DNA of 64,000 bases from Lachnospiraceae bacterium MC2017 (lineage in GTDB: Bacteria; Bacillota; Clostridia; Lachnospirales; Lachnospiraceae), in assembly GCA_000701625.1 (NCBI GenBank), contig JNJK01000026.1, forward strand, positions 1 to 64,000, given 5' to 3'. This document shows positions 1-9,266 of the stretch, in pieces (within the stretch, counting starts at the first letter, position 1; every line of letters starts with the position of its first letter). A program made the translations under genes and the position numbers. The notes beneath the pieces were generated by a model. The model ran no database searches and was not told the DNA's origin. It saw nothing but the letters and a program-made list of their open reading frames with translations.

Positions 1-156
1 ATATGACTTTTTCTTCAATTTCCTGATGTATCTATAAAGAGCGGTTTGACTGATTCCATTAGCAGCACACCAATCTTTATCAGTCATACCGCTAGTACGA
101 CATCTTTGGATTGCTTCAAACAATTCATCATCAGACTTAAAAAGAGCTTTGGGCAT
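1..156 (-). CDS. IS66-family TnpA-like protein, partial (runs off left edge)
   Basis: Reading the minus strand from the ATG at 154-156 gives about 52 residues (MPKALFKSDDELFEAIQRC...) with the feel of a helix-turn-helix: a Cys-rich 'W-C-A-A-N-G-I-S' turn followed by 'YRYIRKLKKK'. This matches the short TnpA accessory protein of IS66 elements as I know the family. A good ribosome site (AAGGAAGGAG) lies just upstream of the ATG. The gene continues beyond base 1, so tnpB/tnpC would lie outside the window. It points away from the rest of the window, so bases 157 to about 229 are the IS end. Family call is from motif memory; a merR/helix-turn-helix protein of another IS family is the alternative. 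Confidence 0.6.
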   Translation of the reverse strand, partial: MPKALFKSDDELFEAIQRCRTSGMTDKDWCAANGISQTALYRYIRKLKKKSY

Positions 157-177
157 CGAATCTCCTTCCTTGGCACA

Positions 178-229
178 TTGGAAGTAAATTTTTCCAACGT
201 TTAGACAATATGAAAGTAAATTTTTCCAA
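178..229. repeat. Two direct copies of an 18-bp IS-end sequence
   Basis: The stretch AAGTAAATTTTTCCAAC occurs twice, at about 182-198 and 212-228, separated by 13 bases. The first copy with its flank (TTGGAA...TTCCAA) is also an imperfect palindrome. Position just outside the tnpA-like start suggests the terminal or subterminal repeats of the insertion sequence. No flanking target duplication can be confirmed because the other IS end is outside the window. Confidence 0.45.
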
Positions 230-461
230 CCTGCCAATGTGGCAGATCGGATTTCGACACCATTATGAAGAAAAATCAGCTGCATGGGAATCCGGGGGCA
301 TATATGACGCTTACAATAGAGGTATTGAAAAAGATAGGATTGATATTGTTATTAGTAAAACGGGATTTTATGATGCAATCAATCAATATCCTGAAGAACA
401 ACTCCATTATCCTGTTGAAAGTGCTGTTGATGAGATACTTCTAACTGCTGCACAGAATTAA
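210..461 (+). pseudogene. 3' remnant of a gene interrupted by the IS element
   Basis: An 83-codon frame whose first seven codons lie inside the IS-end repeat, so the apparent ATG at 210 is supplied by the mobile element and has no ribosome site. The frame is also open upstream into the IS end. The remaining ~76 residues (from LPMWQIGF onward, ending EILLTAAQN) look protein-like and acidic, and are followed by a terminator, as expected for the genuine 3' end of a gene. I do not recognise the family. Best explanation: the C-terminal part of a host gene truncated by IS insertion; it may or may not still be translated. Confidence 0.4.
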
Positions 462-490
462 ACAAAGATTTTCCGTAATTATGAGTGTTA

Positions 491-521
491 TACTGCCTGC
501 AAAATGTAGGCAGTATTTTTT
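491..521. terminator. Bidirectional terminator between remnant gene and hipA
   Basis: ACTGCCT...AGGCAGT stem with a 9-base loop followed by A and a T-run on the plus strand. It sits between two convergent genes, ending the remnant gene on the plus strand; the minus side is less T-rich. Confidence 0.7.
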
Positions 522-524
522 AAT

Positions 525-1766
525 CTAATGATTCGCATAAGCTTTTTCAAAAGCAGTCTTCATTGATTTTTGTTCGGCTCGGGAGATATGATAAAAATCC
601 GCTAATTTCTCCCAAGAATTACGAATGGTTTCCTGGATAAAAGATATTTTGGCTTTTGCCTCTTTTGTGCTATATCTAAAATAATTGGCAATCTCCAGGG
701 CTGCGTTTAAGTCCTTTATATTGTCATCCCCTATAAGAAGAGAAAGTCTTTCATTTTCGGGATTAGGATTAACATCATAAGCCGGAGATAATGTCCAGCC
801 GTCGTTTTTATAGAGGAATCCGTGATTTCTTAAGTGATCGTCAGTGTTTGATGTACATATATTGAAGACCATTCTCGCCCATAATTCGTGTAAGTCACTT
901 TCGGAATTAAGGCATATTGATTCAATAACTCCTGCAATATCAAGATAGCCCATCTGATTATTTGAATTATCTGTTTCTGATAACATTGTCATTGCAGAGG
1001 AGAAATGTACTCTTTTAGTACCTATGCGGTCGAATCTTTTTACAAGAAAAATACTTCCTGCGTCGGATATATCCATTTTTTGAGCGTCGGGAACATTAAT
1101 GCCGCACTTTTTTTGTAAATCATGTAACAACATTTCCCAGGCACCGACATTTCGATCATCGTTTCTTGAGGGAAATTTAGCAATCCAGATGTTTCCATTT
1201 TCGTCGAGAACATTGGCCTTGGGTCTTGCACCGCCAAGAGATGAACCGGGTTCGATAAGGTCTTTAAACCATTTTTCTTCGTCAGGATCTTTGCTGTCTT
1301 CAAGATTAAGAGATGCCTGTTCCAGCCGTCTAAGTTCTGTTATTGGAGGTGCTGCAAGTATATTTCTCTTTGAAACAAATTCTCCGGTCTCAGTATCTCT
1401 AAAACGTAGTCCACCTGTCCGTCCAAAGTCATTAACGCCAAAGATATAATCACTTTCAAATAATGTTCGAGGAGATCTATGTTCTTTCTTTGCATCTATG
1501 CGTTCTCGCCGGGCAATTAGTTTTCTTCCCCAGCGATCAGGAGCTGTATCGGATAGAAAACCAAAACAACTTTTGCCATCAGCGATATACTGTCTCCCGC
1601 GCATGGGAAATACGTCCGGATCAAGAATAAAATCCGGATGTTTAATTAACCACTCGTCTGTATAGGAGAAGGATATTATCTCTTTTCCGCGCGAGTTTTC
1701 TACAAAAATATGACCAATGATTTCCGGATTATCCATCCATCCGGCTAAAAGTTCATATATCTTCAT
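525..1766 (-). CDS. hipA: HipA-family serine/threonine kinase toxin
   Basis: 413 residues, the usual length for HipA. HipA kinases phosphorylate translation factors such as glutamyl-tRNA synthetase and are held in check by HipB. Seen in the sequence: the N-terminal HipA_N subdomain (residues ~1-130), the glycine-rich phosphate loop GSSLGGARPKA at 174-184, the 'FLVKRFDR' strand at 240-247, the catalytic loop 'NICTSNTDDHLRNHG' at 302-316 with the Asp pair 309/310, and the metal-binding 'DVN' at 331-333. All key kinase residues are present, so the toxin looks intact. The start codon overlaps the end of hipB by 14 bp, indicating translational coupling in a hipBA operon. Confidence 0.93.
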   Translation of the reverse strand: MKIYELLAGWMDNPEIIGHIFVENSRGKEIISFSYTDEWLIKHPDFILDPDVFPMRGRQYIADGKSCFGFLSDTAPDRWGRKLIARRERIDAKKEHRSPRTLFESDYIFGVNDFGRTGGLRFRDTETGEFVSKRNILAAPPITELRRLEQASLNLEDSKDPDEEKWFKDLIEPGSSLGGARPKANVLDENGNIWIAKFPSRNDDRNVGAWEMLLHDLQKKCGINVPDAQKMDISDAGSIFLVKRFDRIGTKRVHFSSAMTMLSETDNSNNQMGYLDIAGVIESICLNSESDLHELWARMVFNICTSNTDDHLRNHGFLYKNDGWTLSPAYDVNPNPENERLSLLIGDDNIKDLNAALEIANYFRYSTKEAKAKISFIQETIRNSWEKLADFYHISRAEQKSMKTAFEKAYANH

Positions 1767-2070
1767 TATTTCTTTCAGCTTTCCTTAAAAGTTCTGCGTC
1801 CTGCAAGGCATGTCCAAGCAGATCGTCTTTTGCGAGTAGAAGGATATCTTCGCCAAGACCGATCGCAGTTAAGACTTTAGCATATATCCCAAAAGCGACT
1901 CCCGGATCACCCTTCTCGACTTTCCATACAGTAGTTCTGCTTACCCCGGCTCTTTCTGCTATTAATTCAACGCTGTAGTGCCGCCTGAGCCTTGCAAGTT
2001 TAATCTGCTCACCAACCTGAGTAAGCATTCTTTTAGTTTTAGGCATAATAAGAGGTGCGTGTCTTTTCAT
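1753..2070 (-). CDS. hipB: HipB-family antitoxin, XRE-type repressor
   Basis: 105 residues with a Cro/C1-type helix-turn-helix at about residues 18-60 (GEQIKLARLRRHYSVELIAERAGVSRTTVWKVEKG). It is the first gene of the pair, as is typical for hipBA, and should both neutralise HipA and repress the operon. The chosen ATG at 2070 has a TGAGGAC ribosome site five bases upstream. A short palindrome at 2089-2105, just upstream, is a candidate operator. Broken copies of this gene's sequence occur again at about 2158-2236 and 8039-8148 (listed separately), so the locus has been partly duplicated. Confidence is high for the family, inferred for the repression target. Confidence 0.88.
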   Translation of the reverse strand: MKRHAPLIMPKTKRMLTQVGEQIKLARLRRHYSVELIAERAGVSRTTVWKVEKGDPGVAFGIYAKVLTAIGLGEDILLLAKDDLLGHALQDAELLRKAERNNEDI

Positions 2071-2088
2071 AAAAAGTCCTCATTTTAA

Positions 2089-2105
2089 TAAACAACTTGT
2101 GTTTA
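2089..2105. promoter_or_regulatory. Candidate HipB operator palindrome
   Basis: TAAACA-ACTTG-TGTTTA, a perfect 6-bp inverted repeat with a 5-bp centre, lies 19 bp upstream of the hipB start in the promoter region. Position and symmetry suit an autorepressor site; binding by HipB is inference. Confidence 0.4.
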
Positions 2106-2157
2106 TAATTGTAGACATCATATATATAATCGTCAATCTTAATGAACGATACAAGAG

Positions 2158-2236
2158 GTCTTTTTGCGAGTAGGAGGATAACATCACTAAGGCCAATCGT
2201 AGTTAAGACTTTAGCATATATCCCAAAAGAGACGCC
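2158..2236 (-). pseudogene. Degenerate hipB fragment, copy A
   Basis: About 79 bp resembling hipB bases 1820-1898, in the same orientation, with scattered substitutions (for example GTAGGAGGATAACATCACTAAGG against GTAGAAGGATATCTTCGCCAAG). The similarity ends abruptly on both sides. It is a decayed duplicate with no start codon. The remaining stretch to the next gene start (about 2237-2454) is AT-rich; I see no clear gene in it. Confidence 0.8.
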
Positions 2237-2454
2237 AAAAAAATATCAAAAATATGCCCCAGAGTGTTCTAGGATAGCGGCGTTGTAAACAATGCGCCTA
2301 TTTATTAAATTTCTATTAAGTTGAAATTAAATTTTAATTATGATAATTTCAGAATGGTACGAAAAATAAAACATATTTCTTATTTTTCGACCATCTAAAA
2401 AAGTTCGCTTTTTTAGAAAAATATATGGGTTATGAAATGACTCAAGGAGGGATT

Positions 2455-5400
2455 ATGCGTTTATTGGGAAATCGCAGATTATGTGGAAGTAAGAGGATAA
2501 TGGCAGTGCTACTGTCAGCATCACTTACGGTAGGTGGAGTGGCAGGCACAGCCGCATTTGCAGGAGAGAAAGCAGATGCAAAGGCAGAAAAGATTCAGTT
2601 ATCTGATGCTGGCTATGACGGAGTATCATCAGAGTCAACGTCGGATAATACCGTTTCTTATGATAATGTCGCAGGAGAGACGGTAAGTGGTGACACGGCT
2701 GAAAAAGATGATGGGGAAGTCAGTGATAATTCGGCCAAGCCAAAAAACAAAATACTTGAAGAAATAGAAAAGATTGTAAAAAAGACTAATGGCAATCTCA
2801 CAAAGGAAGATTCAATAAATATTGCAAGGTTAAAAAAAGAGCTTGACGGAAATAAGTCTGACTCGGAAGATACCGGTGACATACAGATTGCTGAATATGG
2901 ATACAGTTCCATAGCAAATAAATGGCTTGACGTAGAAGTTAACAATGGAAGTGGGCGTTTAAGCATAGGTACGAAAGAAGGTAATGAAGCATATACTACG
3001 GACAACGACCGAATGCTTACATATTCCTGGCCGACAGGAACTACTTCTGATACGCTTCTTTATGTAGGAACTGAACCATACTCTGACAGCGGGGAGTATG
3101 AAAGAAATACTACTTCTTTCTTCTATGCTGAAGATACTGAAGTAGACAGCGATAAAAATATTATCAGGTCATCAATGTCGTTTAACGGCGTATTGTTCAC
3201 GCAGGAACTTTCATTTGTGTCAGTTGATGATTCTGGTAAAGAAGATATGGTACAAATATCATATCATGCAAAGAATCTCAGCGGTGAAAGAAAATATATA
3301 GGTGTACGTGTCATGCTTGACACGATGATAGTTGATAATGACTATGCACCATTCCGTCTTGAAAGCATCGGAAATGTTACGACACAAAGAGCTTCTGAAG
3401 GCGAGGATATTGAACAGCGCTATCAGGTATATGATAACCTGACAGCTCCAAGGGGAATTGCTGGAGGACTTCTTTGGAAAGATGACGATGAAAGAAAACC
3501 TGACAGGTTTGAGCTGACGAACTGGCCATCAGTTGTTGGTAATATCAACTGGAGAACTAATTACACTGAGGGTGGTGCACTTGGAGACAGTGCAGTCGAG
3601 GTCTACTTTGATCCTGTGGCTGTCAACGGTGATGACGACATGGAAGTTCACACCTACTATGGTGTAAATATTGATGATATATCAGGTAATGGTGATAAAT
3701 CAAATCCTGCTAATATATCCCTTAAAGAGGGTGATGTCGCAGTATATGCTGTAGATAATGACTCATTTAAAGGAATAGGCGATGTAAGCATCACGGTAGA
3801 GGATGGCGATGGTAAGACTGTGACAGGAACTACAAGTAATAATGGTCTTATCATATTTTCAGATGCCCAAAATAGTATAAATCTGAGCGGAACTGGTACT
3901 ATAAAAGCTGATGCCGAAGGCTATAAGACAAAAACGAGTGAAGTAACACTCGCAGGAGCCAAGATTTACTCAATGCAGATGCGTAAATCGACAGATATGA
4001 CTCCTGAAATAGAAGCAGTTAAGCTCACTATTGACTCAAAAGAGACAGATCTCTTAAATGATGTAATAAATGTTAACAGAAACAGATACAGGGAGAGCGT
4101 AGAGGATAAGCCAGACAGAGTCAAGACTATAAATATCAAAGTTAGATCAGATGCCGGAGATGGCAGTAAGTACGAAATATTTCAAAAGAGCGGTGCAACT
4201 GAGAAAAGCATAGCTGAGAATGAGACAGGAAGTTTTGATTTCAAGGCATTCTACAAGGCTGCAGATGGAACCCTGCTCAAGACTTGCAGAATAGATGAGA
4301 AGTTTCAGTCACATCAGAGTGTTTATGTACGTGTGAAAGAGTCAGACGGAAGTGTTTCTGTAAGAAAGCTCGGACTTCAGATAACAGATCCTGCAGAGTT
4401 TACAGAAAGTGAGTTTAATGCGCTTCAGCTCATTCCTGAAGTAGACCTTTCATCTCTCGAAGACGAGAGTGAAGCTCTGAAAAATATCAGTCATTTTCTC
4501 TGGGGTAAAGAATCTTCTGATAAGAAGAAGCTTAAATTCAAGGATGTTCCTATTAAAGTTTCTGTTGAAGATGACGGAAAAATCCGCGTTGCGTTCGTGT
4601 TATTCGATCAGGGTACCACAAGTGGTAGAAATTTTAATGGCGAAAACATGGACAATATCGAGGAGACATATGACAGTCTTGTTGCAACTACGGGATTACA
4701 GCGAACAAGGATTGGAAAGACATTTGGTGGGTCACCTGAAGGATTCCAATTTGGAAGTATGAATTTTAAAGCCTCTGTATTGGGATATGGTGAAGGACAG
4801 ATTTCAGATTTCCAGAATAATAAGCTTCTGATAACTGTAGGTATCATAGGTGAAGTCGAGGGCTCAGCATCAGATTCACACCAGTTCTTTGTAGGATGGG
4901 TTCCGATTTATCTTACAGTTGAGGGCAAGGCCGGTGCAGGGCTTGAAGTAAAGGGTGACATTACAAGAGAAACTCTTACAAGCGGAGACTTCGACTGGAC
5001 ATGGAATGCAGGTGAGTTCAGTCCATCGGTTGGTTTAGGCGCTGAAGCAGGTGTAGGCATTGCTGGTGTTGCCCAGGCTGGACTAAATGGAGAAGCTGAG
5101 GCAGTATACAAAACGGAATTTGTTGAAAAGTACCATAAGGCCTCTGTCGATGGAAAAATAAACATACATGTTAAAATACCGTTTTATGACAAGAAGTTCA
5201 ATTTAATAAACGGCACGGTTCAGCTCTTTGACAAGTATTGGGATGGCTCTGACCATGCTTCAACTTCAAATGTTGAAACAGCTAATCTTGATACTCTTTT
5301 TGACACAGAAGGATTTGAGCCGATAAAGAGAATCAATAGTAGTAAAAAAGATGATTTGACGGTCTGTTCATCAGGGGCTACGATTTCCAATAATGCTTAT

Positions 5401-7953
5401 CTGGATGCAAAGCCAAAAGCAGTAAGATGCGGAAATGGAGCTTATTTATTCTATCTTACAGATGCATCAGATGCTGATAGTGAGTATGTAAACAGGACAA
5501 AAATTGTATACAGGTATAAGAGCAACAATTCTTATTCATGGGGAGATGAAATTCCAGTAAGTTCTGCAGATGATCATTCTGATTATGATTTTGATCTGGT
5601 AAGCGATGGTACGAATGTACATCTTGTTTATCAGCACGCAAATGCTGACATTGATGTTGAGTCTTCGTTCAACGAAAACTCATTTAAGGATATCATCAAG
5701 TCGATGGACATTTGTTATGCAAAGTTCACCGCAGGCGTGCAGGATGCAGACGGTACAAAAATTTCCGGAAGTTCATCAGGTTATGTTTCTCCCAGAATCG
5801 CAGTAAAGGGTACAAATATTTTCACAGCATGGTATGCTAATTCAGAGAATACATATCTTGTTAATTCTGAGGATGATGCAGAAGGAAAAACAACCATTTA
5901 CATGAAGTCATTTAATGGCAGTCAGTGGGGAAACATCACAAGTTGTGAAACAACGAATGCAACATTAGCTTCATTTGATGCCGGATTCATTGGAAATAAT
6001 GGATATGCAGCATTTATTACTGATGAAGATGGAAATCTTATGACTTCATCGGATCACAGTCTTTTCGTGGTAAATGAGGCTTCTGCAAGTGCAAGCAAGG
6101 TAACGGTTTCCGCAAACAATGCGCAGTTTGTAAAGATTGGTACGGATGACGCTCTTTTCTGGTATCAGGATGGCAATTACCATTACAAGAAAACGGAAGG
6201 CGACGAAATCACACGACTTTTTGACAAGCCTGCTGATGATCTCCAGAGCGATTACACTGTAATTGATGATGGAAATGGAAATCAGAAAGTTGTATGGATA
6301 AGCCAGATTGAGACAGGCTCAAGTTATTACAAAAAAGTATTTAAGGCTGCAGATATAGTCTCAGGTAAGGCAGAAAATACTTATATCCTCGATCAAGATG
6401 GTATTTATTCGTATTCGACGTCAGATTCTTATTATGAAAATTATATTACAGAACTGACAGGATATATTGATGATTCAGAAAAACCTGTTATGGTATACCA
6501 GCAGCAGAGTTTTTCATCAAGTGAGCTTTCTGAATCAAAGATATATGCTGACACTGTCAATGACAGGAGATCATTAAAGATCGAAAGCCTTGATTATGAC
6601 CTTGGAAGCGTTGAGGCAGGAAAGGATCTTGATATTGACGTATATGTAACAAATGATGGTAATAAGGACATAACTGATGCGCAGATTTACTTTGATTCAT
6701 CGGTATATGGTGATAAGTTTGATATAAAGGCCGGTGAGAGCAAGCATGTATCTGCTGCAGTACGTATACCGGATACAAGTTCTAGAAGTAAATACGAAGT
6801 ACGGATAAAGTCAGATAATTTGTATTCGGACTCTGACTATAATAAGGCTATAGGCGTTAATTATACTGATCTTTCCGTTGAGCAGAGTGACAACGTACAG
6901 ATTATTGATGGTACAGTATACTATACATTTAAGGTTAAGAATAACAGCAAAGTAACAGCTGAAAATGTTGCTTTCAGAGTGATGCTCGGTTCAACTGACG
7001 GATATCTTAAGATGAACAAGCTGCTGGAAGATCCTATTGAAGCAGGTGGCTCAGTTACAATGTACTGTCCTGTAAGTGCGCTTGATAAGGCAGAAGTGGC
7101 ATATGCTGTTGTGGCAACAGATACCGAAGAGGAAAATGAGAGTAACAATTCAGAGATGATTGCCTTTGGAAGAATTATCCCTGAAATAGTAACAGCGAAG
7201 ACAGTTGGAACATGGAAAGTAACATTTGTTTATGACAATGGTGAGGAGAATACTGAAATTTATACAACTGACCAGAAGGTAATTTTCCCTGAAAAGCCAT
7301 ATAAGAGCGGATACACATTTGACGGATGGTTTACTGCTGAAAATGGTCGCGGGACACAAATTACAGAAGGACAGGAAATATTTGCTGATGTTACTCTTTA
7401 TGCTAAGTGGGCTGAGGGTGATGATCCGGAAAAATCTGATGATGATCCGAAAAAACCTGATGAATCAGTATCAAATCCGGTTGGCGATGGCAGGTCTGTT
7501 TATACGGAGAATGGAATTACTGTAAGATGGCCGCAGACAGTATCAATTAATGCAAAAAAGACAGTACCGGGTGATATTACTCTTGAATATGCCGGAACTA
7601 CTTATAACAGTAGCAGCATCAAGATGACTTTCAAGAACAATAAGTCAGCGGGTAACGCATATTTCAAGATAAAAGGACTTAAGAAGGTTAAGCTTGACAA
7701 AAATGGAAAGAAAGCCTTCAAGACAATTATGAAACATAACTTTGACTTTACTTTACAAAAAAAGAATATTTATTCGTTAGCAGATATAGAATACAAAACT
7801 GTTGATGAAAAGGGAAAGATAAAGGGACTCAAAGTTAAATCTGAGGTCGGAAAGTCCATTCCTGTAAAGAAGGCTGAATACACATTTGATATTGGAAGCA
7901 GGCTACTTACGTTCAAAGGAGACAGATTTGAGGGAAGTGTGACATTGCCGTAA
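2455..7953 (+). CDS. Very large secreted multidomain protein (CARDB and InlB_B repeats)
   Basis: 1,832 residues from the ATG at 2455, preferred over the upstream ATG at 2425 because an AAGGAGGG ribosome site sits four bases before it. Residues ~1-37 form a signal peptide (Arg/Lys head, LLSASLTVGGVAGTAAFA, AFA cut site). An acidic Ser/Thr/Asp-rich linker follows, then a long beta-rich body. Roughly residues 980-1370 read like repeated carbohydrate-binding or propeller blades (IAVKGTNIFTAWYANSEN...). About 1371-1560 resembles CARDB/Ig-like adhesion modules, 1590-1655 is a Listeria-Bacteroides (InlB_B/Flg_new) repeat (GYTFDGWFTAENG...LYAKW), then a Pro/Asp linker and a lysine-rich C-terminal domain. 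No LPxTG anchor, no enzyme motif recognised. Probably a released or surface-bound adhesin or polymer-binding protein. Confidence 0.75.
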   Translation: MRLLGNRRLCGSKRIMAVLLSASLTVGGVAGTAAFAGEKADAKAEKIQLSDAGYDGVSSESTSDNTVSYDNVAGETVSGDTAEKDDGEVSDNSAKPKNKILEEIEKIVKKTNGNLTKEDSINIARLKKELDGNKSDSEDTGDIQIAEYGYSSIANKWLDVEVNNGSGRLSIGTKEGNEAYTTDNDRMLTYSWPTGTTSDTLLYVGTEPYSDSGEYERNTTSFFYAEDTEVDSDKNIIRSSMSFNGVLFTQELSFVSVDDSGKEDMVQISYHAKNLSGERKYIGVRVMLDTMIVDNDYAPFRLESIGNVTTQRASEGEDIEQRYQVYDNLTAPRGIAGGLLWKDDDERKPDRFELTNWPSVVGNINWRTNYTEGGALGDSAVEVYFDPVAVNGDDDMEVHTYYGVNIDDISGNGDKSNPANISLKEGDVAVYAVDNDSFKGIGDVSITVEDGDGKTVTGTTSNNGLIIFSDAQNSINLSGTGTIKADAEGYKTKTSEVTLAGAKIYSMQMRKSTDMTPEIEAVKLTIDSKETDLLNDVINVNRNRYRESVEDKPDRVKTINIKVRSDAGDGSKYEIFQKSGATEKSIAENETGSFDFKAFYKAADGTLLKTCRIDEKFQSHQSVYVRVKESDGSVSVRKLGLQITDPAEFTESEFNALQLIPEVDLSSLEDESEALKNISHFLWGKESSDKKKLKFKDVPIKVSVEDDGKIRVAFVLFDQGTTSGRNFNGENMDNIEETYDSLVATTGLQRTRIGKTFGGSPEGFQFGSMNFKASVLGYGEGQISDFQNNKLLITVGIIGEVEGSASDSHQFFVGWVPIYLTVEGKAGAGLEVKGDITRETLTSGDFDWTWNAGEFSPSVGLGAEAGVGIAGVAQAGLNGEAEAVYKTEFVEKYHKASVDGKINIHVKIPFYDKKFNLINGTVQLFDKYWDGSDHASTSNVETANLDTLFDTEGFEPIKRINSSKKDDLTVCSSGATISNNAYLDAKPKAVRCGNGAYLFYLTDASDADSEYVNRTKIVYRYKSNNSYSWGDEIPVSSADDHSDYDFDLVSDGTNVHLVYQHANADIDVESSFNENSFKDIIKSMDICYAKFTAGVQDADGTKISGSSSGYVSPRIAVKGTNIFTAWYANSENTYLVNSEDDAEGKTTIYMKSFNGSQWGNITSCETTNATLASFDAGFIGNNGYAAFITDEDGNLMTSSDHSLFVVNEASASASKVTVSANNAQFVKIGTDDALFWYQDGNYHYKKTEGDEITRLFDKPADDLQSDYTVIDDGNGNQKVVWISQIETGSSYYKKVFKAADIVSGKAENTYILDQDGIYSYSTSDSYYENYITELTGYIDDSEKPVMVYQQQSFSSSELSESKIYADTVNDRRSLKIESLDYDLGSVEAGKDLDIDVYVTNDGNKDITDAQIYFDSSVYGDKFDIKAGESKHVSAAVRIPDTSSRSKYEVRIKSDNLYSDSDYNKAIGVNYTDLSVEQSDNVQIIDGTVYYTFKVKNNSKVTAENVAFRVMLGSTDGYLKMNKLLEDPIEAGGSVTMYCPVSALDKAEVAYAVVATDTEEENESNNSEMIAFGRIIPEIVTAKTVGTWKVTFVYDNGEENTEIYTTDQKVIFPEKPYKSGYTFDGWFTAENGRGTQITEGQEIFADVTLYAKWAEGDDPEKSDDDPKKPDESVSNPVGDGRSVYTENGITVRWPQTVSINAKKTVPGDITLEYAGTTYNSSSIKMTFKNNKSAGNAYFKIKGLKKVKLDKNGKKAFKTIMKHNFDFTLQKKNIYSLADIEYKTVDEKGKIKGLKVKSEVGKSIPVKKAEYTFDIGSRLLTFKGDRFEGSVTLP

Positions 7954-7990
7954 TAGTTTTCGATGAATTGATTTTTCAATAACTAAAAGA

Positions 7991-8030
7991 CCGTGAAGTT
8001 TATCATTATGATATAACTTCACGGTTTTTT
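7991..8030 (+). terminator. Rho-independent terminator of the large secreted protein gene
   Basis: CCGTGAAGTT pairs perfectly with AACTTCACGG across a 14-base loop and is followed by six T residues. Confidence 0.9.
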
Positions 8031-8038
8031 AGCTTCTT

Positions 8039-8148
8039 TATTTCTTTCAGCTTTCCTTAAAAGTTCTGTGTCCTGCAAGGCATGTCCAAGAAGGTCGTCT
8101 TTTGCGAGTAGAAGGATATCTTCGCCAAGACCGATCGCAGTTAAGACT
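8039..8148 (-). pseudogene. hipB fragment, copy B (3' portion)
   Basis: 110 bp matching hipB bases 1767-1876 with only three substitutions, same orientation, ending abruptly inside the TTAAGACT stretch. It corresponds to the C-terminal coding part of hipB and lacks start and stop context. The near identity means this duplication is younger than, or has been kept more similar than, copy A at 2158-2236. The secreted-protein gene therefore lies between two hipB fragments. Confidence 0.88.
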
Positions 8149-8230
8149 GAGGTTTTATTCCAAAAAACGATTCTTTGTTATATGATGAGTGAATGTGGTA
8201 TGCTTGGAGAGATAGAAAAAAGAGGTTAAT

Positions 8231-9172
8231 ATGAGGAAAAAAAGCTTATCTATAATAGCAGTTACATTGGCTGCGGTGATGATGCTCACTGCATGCGGTA
8301 ATTATTCTACAAAGACTGAGCAGGTAACAGAGAGTAGCGCGGAAACAGAAGCGTCTGAAGAAGTGATAGTAGCGTCTGAAACTGAAAGCGAAGAGTCAGA
8401 GAGCGTGGAAACAGCTTCAACTGAGGCAGCTTCTACGGAAGAAAGCTCTACAGAGGAAGTGTCCACCGAGGCAGCTTCAACAGAGGAAAGTTCGACAGAA
8501 GAGGCATCTACTGAAGCATCAACAGAAGAGACTATTGTTACCGGCGGACATATCGTAGTGATCGACCCCGGACATCAGTTAAAGGGAGATAGCACGAAAG
8601 AGCCGAACGGACCCGGTTCATCAACTATGAAGGCAAGGGTCACAGGCGGTACAAGGGGGACTACAACAGGTGTCAGCGAGTATGTACTGACCCTTGATAT
8701 CGGACTTCAGCTTCGTGATGAACTTGAGAGCAGAGGTTACACTGTTTATATGACGCGAGAGGTTCACGAGGTTAATATCAGTAATAAAGAGCGTGCAGAG
8801 TTTGCAACGGCAAAAAATGCAGACATTGTAGTACGTATCCATGCAAACGGAGCTGAATCAAGTTCTACGAATGGGGCACTTGCACTTGCGCCATCCTCAT
8901 CAAATCCATACGTGTCAAATCTCGCATCGAGCAGTCAGAGCCTAAGTAAAGCAGTGCTCAATGCTTACTGTGAAGCCACAGGAATGAAAAATCTCGGCGT
9001 ACAGGCAAACGACACAATGACAGGAATCAACTGGTGCACAATGCCTGTTACTATCATTGAAATGGGATTCATGACAAACGCCCGAGACGATGCCAACATG
9101 CAGGATGCCACCTATCAGTCAAAAATGGTGCAGGGCATAGCAAATGGTATTGATGCGTATTTTGGTGAGTGA
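8231..9172 (+). CDS. N-acetylmuramoyl-L-alanine amidase lipoprotein (Amidase_3)
   Basis: 313 residues. Residues 1-22 are a lipoprotein signal with lipobox LTAC (Cys22). Residues ~30-102 are a low-complexity Ser/Thr/Glu linker built from repeated 'STEE' and 'STEA' units. Residues ~106-313 are a zinc amidase that cuts the bond between muramic acid and the peptide stem of peptidoglycan: zinc ligands His115 (IDPGH), Glu150 (VSEY), His204 (RIHAN) and catalytic Glu277 (IIEMGFMTN) are all visible. It therefore acts outside the membrane, tethered by lipid, the linker giving reach into the wall. Ribosome site AGAGG is just upstream. Single-gene unit; the next 300 bp are a structured element. Confidence 0.92.
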   Translation: MRKKSLSIIAVTLAAVMMLTACGNYSTKTEQVTESSAETEASEEVIVASETESEESESVETASTEAASTEESSTEEVSTEAASTEESSTEEASTEASTEETIVTGGHIVVIDPGHQLKGDSTKEPNGPGSSTMKARVTGGTRGTTTGVSEYVLTLDIGLQLRDELESRGYTVYMTREVHEVNISNKERAEFATAKNADIVVRIHANGAESSSTNGALALAPSSSNPYVSNLASSSQSLSKAVLNAYCEATGMKNLGVQANDTMTGINWCTMPVTIIEMGFMTNARDDANMQDATYQSKMVQGIANGIDAYFGE

Positions 9173-9266
9173 CATAGTTACGTGTGGACAAAGGAGTGAT
9201 TTACGGTCACGGTTTGTAATATTTGGAAAGCATAAATTATTCTGTTTGGATGAGTCAGTAACGTGA

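Noticed and set aside
8039-8148. A second antitoxin gene downstream of the secreted-protein gene
   Set aside because: It lacks start and helix-turn-helix part; only a fragment of hipB.
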